From positions 1 through 64,000 of the forward strand of contig NZ_JBNAFR010000001.1 of assembly GCF_049800775.1 (NCBI RefSeq): DNA of 64,000 nucleotides, written 5' to 3'. This DNA comes from Dinoroseobacter sp049800775 (lineage in GTDB: Bacteria; Pseudomonadota; Alphaproteobacteria; Rhodobacterales; Rhodobacteraceae). A program made the translations under genes and the position numbers. Positions 58,489 through 64,000 of this stretch are shown one piece after another. The stretch's first letter is position 1. The number at the start of each line of letters is the position of its first letter. The notes under the pieces were generated by a model. That model saw nothing but the letters and a program-made list of their open reading frames with translations. It was not told the DNA's origin and ran no database searches.

Positions 58489-59355
58489 ATGGGTTTTGAC
58501 TGGGATCTGGCGCGCACATTCCTGACCGTTGCGGATGAGGGCTCTCTCTCGGCGGCGGCGCGGGCGCTTGGCCAGACGCAACCGACCATCAGCCGACAGA
58601 TTGCCGCCTTCGAAACCGCGCTGGACGCGACCCTGTTCGAGCGGACGGGACGCTCGGTCGCCCTGACGCCCTTCGGGGTGGAGTTGCTGGACCATGTGCG
58701 CGCCATGGCGGCGGGGGCGGATATGGTCTCGCTCGCCGCCATGGGTCAGTCTCAATCGGTGGCGGGTCAGGTGCGGATCACGGCCTCCGAGCTGCTCTCG
58801 GCCTTCGTGCTGCCGCCGATCCTGCGAGAGATCCGCGACCTCGCCCCGCTGCTGGAGGTCGACATCGTGGCCGATAACGGGATCAGAGACCTTGCGCGAC
58901 GCGAGGCCGATATCGCGATCCGGCATGTGCGACCGGAGCAGCCCAACCTGCTGACCCGACGCCTGCGCGCGGAAACCATGCGGTTCTATGCCAGCCACAG
59001 CTATCTGGACGCGCAGGGCATGCCGGACATGGCCAGTCTCGGCGATCATCAGATCATCAGCTATGTGGAGGCCGACCGAATGCTCGGTTATCTGCGCCCG
59101 GCGGGCTTTGACCTCACACGGGCGAATGTCCGGTTCACCACGTCATCGCAATACACAGCACTTGAATTGGCACGGGCGGGTTTGGGGGTGATCATCCTGC
59201 CGGTTCGGATGGCCGCGACGCTGCCCGATCTGCGCGAGGTTCTTGGCGACATGGCGCCCTTCGAGGTGCCGACTTGGCTGGTCACCCATCAGGAAATGAA
59301 GACCAGTCGCCGGATCCGGCTGGTGTTCGACCATCTGGTCGAGAGGCTGTCCTGA
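58489..59355 (+). CDS. LysR-family transcriptional regulator
   Basis: 288 residues. N-terminal winged HTH: LARTFLTVADEGSLSAAARA, LGQTQPTISRQIAAFE, LFERTGRSVALTPFG. The C-terminal LysR substrate-binding half follows (VRITASELLSAFVLPPILRE). It probably controls the divergent SDR gene in response to a small co-inducer. No ribosome site precedes the ATG; see the possible leaderless promoter. Confidence 0.93.
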   Translation: MGFDWDLARTFLTVADEGSLSAAARALGQTQPTISRQIAAFETALDATLFERTGRSVALTPFGVELLDHVRAMAAGADMVSLAAMGQSQSVAGQVRITASELLSAFVLPPILREIRDLAPLLEVDIVADNGIRDLARREADIAIRHVRPEQPNLLTRRLRAETMRFYASHSYLDAQGMPDMASLGDHQIISYVEADRMLGYLRPAGFDLTRANVRFTTSSQYTALELARAGLGVIILPVRMAATLPDLREVLGDMAPFEVPTWLVTHQEMKTSRRIRLVFDHLVERLS

Positions 59356-59374
59356 GCGCAGGCCACCCGGCGGG

Positions 59375-60199
59375 TCAGGACAGCGCCTCCCACAGCATTT
59401 TCATGGCGCTGATGCTCAGGAACAGGGCGAAGACCGCCCGCAGCCGCTGCGCCACGAGGCGATGGGCGATCCGCGCTCCGAGGGGCGCGAAGAGGACCGT
59501 GGCAATGGAAATGGCAAGCGCGGCGGGCAGGTTGATATAACCAACCGAAAACGGCAGCAAACCCGGGATCGCGGACCCCGCTGTGGCGTAGCCGAGACTA
59601 CCCAGCACCGAGATCGCCAAGCCAAAAACTGCGGCCGTGCCCACCGCCTTGTGGACCGGACAGGACAGCAGGGTGAGGACCGGCACGGCAAGGGTCCCCC
59701 CGCCGATGCCCATCATCGCCGAAAGCGCGCCGATCGGTCCCGCGATGGCCGCGCGCTGCCAGAGCGCTGATGGCGGCGCCTCGGCAAGCGTGACCGGCTT
59801 CGGGTTCAGCATGCTGAGCGCGACGATCAGGGCGATGACGCCAAAGACCAGCGCAAGGACCCGCGCATCGGCCTGCGCCGCCAGCCCACCCCCGAGAATG
59901 GCCCCTAGCACGAGAAACGGCGCCCAGGCGCGGACCAGACCCATATCGATGGAGCCCTTGCGCCGATGGGCCAGCGCAGACGAGATCGAGGTCGGAATGA
60001 TCGTGCAGAGCGATGTGGCCACCGCGAAATGCATGGCCACATCCGGGGCGACGTCCAACAGGCCCGCCTCGGTCAGCCAGTAGAGCACAGGCACGATCAC
60101 GATCCCGCCGCCGACCCCGAGGAGCCCCGCGAGGGTGCCGGCCATGGCCCCAACCCCCAGCAGGATTGGCCCAACCGTGACCCAGGTCGTCATATCCAT
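59375..60199 (-). CDS. TauE/SafE-family membrane exporter
   Basis: 274 residues, eight hydrophobic helices. The repeated family motifs are MAGTLAGLLGVGGGIVIVPVL in part (about residues 20-36) and AMMGIGGGTLAVPVL in the second half. TauE/SafE proteins export sulfite or sulfonates. It is the last gene on the minus strand below the Ldh gene with 123 bp spacing; this neighbourhood makes an organosulfonate role plausible. Unrelated in detail to the TauE/SafE protein at 23083. Confidence 0.88.
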   Translation of the reverse strand: MDMTTWVTVGPILLGVGAMAGTLAGLLGVGGGIVIVPVLYWLTEAGLLDVAPDVAMHFAVATSLCTIIPTSISSALAHRRKGSIDMGLVRAWAPFLVLGAILGGGLAAQADARVLALVFGVIALIVALSMLNPKPVTLAEAPPSALWQRAAIAGPIGALSAMMGIGGGTLAVPVLTLLSCPVHKAVGTAAVFGLAISVLGSLGYATAGSAIPGLLPFSVGYINLPAALAISIATVLFAPLGARIAHRLVAQRLRAVFALFLSISAMKMLWEALS

Positions 60200-60322
60200 T
60201 GGTGAAGTCTCCGGGGGGGGGCGCGGGCTTGGCGTGCGGTGCAGGCCGCGCTCAGCGCAAGAGGGGCATGCGGGGCTGCGCCCGGGGCCCGTGTGCGGGC
60301 CCCGGGGCGCGGGCGGCGCGCT

Positions 60323-61399
60323 TTAGGCGGCCGCCCCCATGGGAAACGGAGCGTCGATATCGCATTCCGCGGCGATCTTGTTCAGCTCTTTTTGCAAGGC
60401 CGGGTTCAGGGTCAGTCCCGCCTTGCGGCGGGCCTCGGCCTGGGCGGTCTTGCCCTCGCCGGGCAGTCGTACCGGGTCATGGCCCGGCAGAGGCTCCGAC
60501 GCGCGCATCTCGTCGAAAATGCGGGTCGCAGTCGCCGCGAACTCCTCGGCCATGCCAAAGGCCGCGGGATCCAGCGCCATGACGCATTGCCCGGTATTGG
60601 TCGAAGAGCTGGTATCGGAGGTGAAATCCACCACATCCCCGCCAAAGGCCGCCCCGTTGAGCACCCCGGCCATCAGGCCGATCGCCACCGAGAGGCCAAA
60701 ACCCTTGGGCCCGCCTATTGGCAGCAGGAAGCCTTCGGATTTGCGCGCCGGGTCGGTCAGGGGCTTGCCATCGCGGCCCACCATCCAGCCTTCGGGCATG
60801 GGCGCCCCCTGTTGCAGCAGGGTCTTGATCTTGCCCATCGCGGCCACGGTGGTCGCCATGTCGAAGACAAAGGGATCCGCCCCGGCGGCGGGCGCGGAAA
60901 AGGCGATGGGATTGGTGCCCAGCAACAGGTCACTGCCCCCATAGGGCGGCACGTGGTTTGCACTGCCCACCGCGGCGGCCATGCCGAGCAGACCGGCCTC
61001 GGCCTGCGGACGGACATAAAGCGCGAGCGGCCCCGCATGGTTGCCCCCGCGCACGCCGACCCAACCGATGCCTGCGGCGCGGGCCTTTTCCATGGCCAGA
61101 TCGCGGGCGGCGGCCATGGCCAGATGCCCCAGACCATCATCGCCGTCGATCACGGCCGTGGCCACGGTTTCATGGGCGACGGAGATATGCGGCGTGGGAT
61201 TGCAGCCGCCCCCGGCCAGCCGCGCCATGTATTGGCGCAGCCGGAACACCCCGTGGGTGCCATAGCCGAACACATCCGCTTCGACCATCAGGGCGGCCAC
61301 CTTGGTCGCGTCGCCCTGCGGCACGCCCTTGCTCCTCAGGGCCTGAGCCACGAAGCCCTGCAGGGCGTCGACCGGGATCGGGTCCGTCTCAGCCATCAT
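60323..61399 (-). CDS. Ldh-family (malate/L-lactate type 2) dehydrogenase
   Basis: 358 residues of the Ldh_2/MDG family, NAD(P)-dependent and not related to classical LDH. The catalytic His lies in VFGYGTHGVFRLRQY; GWVGVRGGNHAGPLALYV, PYGGSDLLLGTNPIAFSAP and GFLLPIGGPKGFGLSVA are family blocks. Members oxidise or reduce 2-oxo acids such as (R)-sulfolactate (ComC), ureidoglycolate or piperideine-2-carboxylate. The ATG (two in tandem at 61399 and 61396) overlaps the permease end by 8-11 bp, so it belongs to the ABC operon and probably acts on the imported substrate. Confidence 0.92.
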   Translation of the reverse strand: MMAETDPIPVDALQGFVAQALRSKGVPQGDATKVAALMVEADVFGYGTHGVFRLRQYMARLAGGGCNPTPHISVAHETVATAVIDGDDGLGHLAMAAARDLAMEKARAAGIGWVGVRGGNHAGPLALYVRPQAEAGLLGMAAAVGSANHVPPYGGSDLLLGTNPIAFSAPAAGADPFVFDMATTVAAMGKIKTLLQQGAPMPEGWMVGRDGKPLTDPARKSEGFLLPIGGPKGFGLSVAIGLMAGVLNGAAFGGDVVDFTSDTSSSTNTGQCVMALDPAAFGMAEEFAATATRIFDEMRASEPLPGHDPVRLPGEGKTAQAEARRKAGLTLNPALQKELNKIAAECDIDAPFPMGAAA

Positions 61400-62252
61400 G
61401 GGACCCCACGGTTTCCTTCTGCCAGAACACCACCTTGCGCTGGGTCCATTGCACGATCAGGTAGAGCGTCAGCCCCACGAGGCTGAGATAGAGGATCAGC
61501 GAGAACACGCGCGGCGTATCCAGCTGCGAGGCGGCCACGCGGATCAGCTCGCCAAAGCCCTTGCCCCCGCCGAGAAACTCGCCGGTGATTGCCCCGGCCA
61601 TGACGCCGACGGCCCCGATCTTGAGCCCGGTGAAGATCTGCGGCAACCCGGTGGGCAGCTTCATCTTTATGAGCGTCTGCATCCGGCTGGCCCCCATGGT
61701 CTTGAACAGCATCCGGGCGTTCTCATCCGCCGAGTGCAGACCGGCGGCAGTACCCACCACGATCGGGAAGGTTGCGATGAACGCGGCCAGGGCCACTTTC
61801 GATTCAATGCCAAACCCGAGCCACGCGACGAAGAGCGGCGCAAAGGCGACCTTGGGCATCGTATCGATGGCCACCAGATAGGGCATCACGGCTTTCTCGC
61901 CGAAGGCCGTCTCGCCCACCAGAACCCCGAGCGAGAACCCGATGGCGATGGCCAGCGCAAACCCGTAGATCACTTCCTTGATCGTGATCCAGAGCGAGCC
62001 GAGCATGTACCCGCCCGAGAGCAGGTTCTTCCCGACAAAGACCATATCCTCCAGCGTCTCCCAAGGGGTCGGCAGGATGATCGGCGAGACGAGCCCGAGG
62101 CCCGTCACCAGTTGCCAGGTCCCGATAAAGACGAGGAACACGAAACTCATCGCGATCCAGCGCGGGACGGAATCGATGAAGGCCACTTCCTGGACCCAGA
62201 CGGTATCCTCGTCATTGGCCTTGAAAGACAGGTTGCTTTGCACGTCGCTCAC
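61389..62252 (-). CDS. ABC transporter permease (SsuC/TauC type)
   Basis: 287 residues, six membrane helices. The EAA loop appears as ADENARMLFKTMGASRMQTL preceding the cytoplasmic contact site, and AFAPLFVAWLGFGIESKV precedes it. Belongs to the nitrate/sulfonate/taurine/pyrimidine (NMT1-type) permeases. The GTG start overlaps the ATPase stop (GTGA) and its end overlaps the Ldh gene. Confidence 0.94.
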   Translation of the reverse strand: MSDVQSNLSFKANDEDTVWVQEVAFIDSVPRWIAMSFVFLVFIGTWQLVTGLGLVSPIILPTPWETLEDMVFVGKNLLSGGYMLGSLWITIKEVIYGFALAIAIGFSLGVLVGETAFGEKAVMPYLVAIDTMPKVAFAPLFVAWLGFGIESKVALAAFIATFPIVVGTAAGLHSADENARMLFKTMGASRMQTLIKMKLPTGLPQIFTGLKIGAVGVMAGAITGEFLGGGKGFGELIRVAASQLDTPRVFSLILYLSLVGLTLYLIVQWTQRKVVFWQKETVGSHDG

Positions 62253-63058
62253 ATGTTCTCTCCCTTGTCCAGAAGGCCGCGAATATGATCGACGATCTCG
62301 CCGAATTTGGGCGTCGTCATCATGTCCAGCGTGCGCGGACGCGGCAGGTCGACCTCGACGATTTCCGCGAGGCGTCCGGGGCGTGGTTTCATCACGACAA
62401 TCTCGTCGGACAGGATCACCGCTTCCTGGATCGAGTGCGTCACGAGAAAAGCCGTGGCGTCCTGCTCGCGGCAGATCCGCTGCAGCTCCATGTTCATCAT
62501 GTCGCGCGACAGCTCATCCAGCGCGCTAAACGGCTCGTCGAGCAACAGGACCGCAGGCTCGGTGATCAGCATCCGGCAGATCGAGGCCCGCTGGGCCATC
62601 CCGCCCGACAGCTCGTTGGGATAGACATTCTCGAACCCCTTGAGACCGACGATCTCGAGCAGCTCATAGGCCTTGTCGAGCGCCTTCTTGGCGGCGGCCT
62701 TGCCATCGCGGATCTCGATCGGCAGGACGATGTTCTCGACGGCGGTTTTCCAGGGAAAGAGCGTTGCCTGCTGGAACATCATGCCGATGTCGCGGCGCGG
62801 CCCGATAACCGGTTTGTCCTGCAGGATCACCCGCCCCTTCGAGGGGGGAATGAGGCCCGCCATGATCTTCAGCAGGGTGGATTTCCCGCAGCCACTGGAT
62901 CCGATCACGGAAGTAAAACTGCCCTTGCGCAGGGTCAGGCTGACATCCTCAAGCGCGACAACGCTGTTGCGCGCATAAGTCTTGCTGACATGGGTCAGCT
63001 GATAGACCGGCGCACCCAAGGGTGCGCCGGAATAGTCATGGGCCAAGACCGCGGTCAT
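62249..63058 (-). CDS. ABC transporter ATPase (SsuB/TauB type)
   Basis: 269 residues. Walker A VIGSSGCGKSTLLKIMAG, signature ELSGGMAQRASICRML, Walker B PAVLLLDEPFSALDELSR, H-loop TAFLVTHSIQEAV. It energises uptake by the adjacent permease and binding protein. Overlap of one base (TGATG) with the binding-protein gene and four bases with the permease gene show tight coupling. Confidence 0.95.
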   Translation of the reverse strand: MTAVLAHDYSGAPLGAPVYQLTHVSKTYARNSVVALEDVSLTLRKGSFTSVIGSSGCGKSTLLKIMAGLIPPSKGRVILQDKPVIGPRRDIGMMFQQATLFPWKTAVENIVLPIEIRDGKAAAKKALDKAYELLEIVGLKGFENVYPNELSGGMAQRASICRMLITEPAVLLLDEPFSALDELSRDMMNMELQRICREQDATAFLVTHSIQEAVILSDEIVVMKPRPGRLAEIVEVDLPRPRTLDMMTTPKFGEIVDHIRGLLDKGENM

Positions 63059-64000
63059 CAGTTGACCGCCTCACGTCCGATCTTGGCGAACTCGTTGGTC
63101 CAGGCGGCGCTCAGATCTTCGAGCGGCCCGTCAACCTCGCCACCGGCCACGAGAGCGTCCTGCCATTCCTGCCAGACCTCTGCCGGGTACCAGCCGAGAC
63201 CTTCGCCGCCCTCAGCCGGGATCGTCTTGGAGCGCACGGCGTCAAACAGAGCAGCCTGGAACTCCTTGTCCTCGCCCTCTTGCGGGTTGCCCGCAGCGAG
63301 ATGGGCCAGCACCGCCTCGCGGTTCGCATCATCGAGCGCAAAGGCATGGCCCTTGGCGAAAGCCCGGCTCCAGGCTTCGACGAGCGCGCGGTCGTTGCGG
63401 ATGGTGTCGCCCAGCGTGGCGATCCCGTTGCCGAAGAAACGCCCGAACTCTGCCGGGGTGATGTCGCGCACGGCCATGCCGCGCTGGTTCAGGATGGCCG
63501 TATCGGCGGTGGAGGCGGAATAGGCCTCGATCTCGCCATTCAGGAAGGCCGCCGTTGCCGGGCCGCCATCCCCGACGGTGAGGAATTCGTAGTCCTCGCC
63601 ATCCTTCATGCCAGCGCCGGTCATCACGTTGCGGGCAAAGCCGACCTCGGCGCCATCCGCGGTGCCGGTGCCGATCACCTTGCCGCGCAGCTCCTCAACG
63701 CTCTGATAGTCCGAGCCTTCCTGCACCGCGATGCCGAAATTGGACCGTGCAGCCACGTTATAGATATGCACTGCGTCCACACCGCGGGTCCGCGCCGCGA
63801 TCAGCGGGCCCGGGCCCGGGCGTCCGAAATGGGCCTGCCCCGCCGAGAGCGCCTGCAGCACGGCACCGGAGCCGTTGATCGCCTCGACCGTGACCTCAAG
63901 GCCTTCTTCCTCGAAGAACCCTTCGCCAATCGCCACGAAAACCGGGAACGAGTTGATGGCCGAGGGGCTCGGTTGCACAAAGGTGATCTTGCGCAGGTCA
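63058..64000 (-). CDS. ABC transporter substrate-binding protein, NMT1/TauA-like (5' end beyond window)
   Basis: At least 314 residues to the window edge; the N-terminal signal peptide is outside. LRKITFVQPSPSAINSFPVF continues into FFEEEGLEVTVEAINGSGAV and ALSAGQAHFGRPG, the typical NMT1/THI5-like periplasmic binding domain. This family binds sulfonates, nitrate, bicarbonate, pyrimidine precursors and related anions. First gene of the operon binding protein-ATPase-permease-Ldh dehydrogenase. The substrate is not identifiable from sequence. Confidence 0.9.
   Translation of the reverse strand, partial: DLRKITFVQPSPSAINSFPVFVAIGEGFFEEEGLEVTVEAINGSGAVLQALSAGQAHFGRPGPGPLIAARTRGVDAVHIYNVAARSNFGIAVQEGSDYQSVEELRGKVIGTGTADGAEVGFARNVMTGAGMKDGEDYEFLTVGDGGPATAAFLNGEIEAYSASTADTAILNQRGMAVRDITPAEFGRFFGNGIATLGDTIRNDRALVEAWSRAFAKGHAFALDDANREAVLAHLAAGNPQEGEDKEFQAALFDAVRSKTIPAEGGEGLGWYPAEVWQEWQDALVAGGEVDGPLEDLSAAWTNEFAKIGREAVN

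Overview
The window looks like a marine member of the Rhodobacteraceae (Roseobacter group, Alphaproteobacteria). The evidence is uniformly GC-rich coding DNA, a DMSP lyase of the DddP type with its metal-site residues in place, two VPLPA-CTERM surface proteins, a one-cysteine DksA, Hint-domain and RTX secreted proteins, and the glnB-glnA, yajC-secD-secF and ccmABCDG arrangements common in that group. No species call is possible from the sequence alone.

Layout. 1-2480 is a decayed accessory patch: a complete IS3-family element (1-1273) has cut off the 5' part of an animal-type haem peroxidase gene, followed by small phage- or island-like genes, and the patch ends at the 3' side of a tRNA-Leu gene (2485-2569). 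2694-12050 is mostly core: a Hint-domain protein, the NAD(P)HX repair enzyme NnrD/NnrE (carrying an in-frame palindromic repeat), glnB-glnA, dddP, an alpha/beta-hydrolase/OsmC fusion and purB. 12145-16104 holds two small exported proteins sharing a Cys motif, a FliG, a three-gene cobalt-type nitrile hydratase/thiocyanate hydrolase-like set with a split beta subunit, and a DUF1223 protein. acnA (16323-19019) and a VPLPA-CTERM protein follow. 19923-26789 is one leftward run yajC-secD-secF-TauE/SafE-Mth938-ccmA-ccmB-ccmC-ccmD-ccmG, joining Sec export to cytochrome c maturation. 27065-46844 is mixed housekeeping: a pentapeptide-repeat membrane protein, a second VPLPA-CTERM protein, serS, a lytic transglycosylase, a MarR-controlled hydrolase, a MoxR/VWA pair, dksA, xth, rnd, purN-purM, a sensor kinase, a metallo-hydrolase, and tRNA-Ile2 and tRNA-Asn.

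47411-64000 is the second accessory region. It starts with a secreted beta-lactamase-fold/RTX fusion and a membrane-anchored AraC regulator. It continues with an ABC-F ATPase and a TetR regulator, then a convergent cluster of four alpha/beta hydrolases plus a SnoaL-like protein. That cluster is bracketed at both ends by nearly identical double palindromes (53006-53037 and 57357-57388) that I read as operators of the TetR protein, so it appears to be a self-contained inducible regulon of unknown substrate. A divergent SDR/LysR pair follows, then a TauE/SafE exporter and an NMT1/TauABC-type import operon with an Ldh-family dehydrogenase, whose binding protein runs off the right edge.

No CRISPR array, rRNA, replication origin or intact prophage is visible. 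No database or structure program was run: family names rest on motifs and recalled family features.
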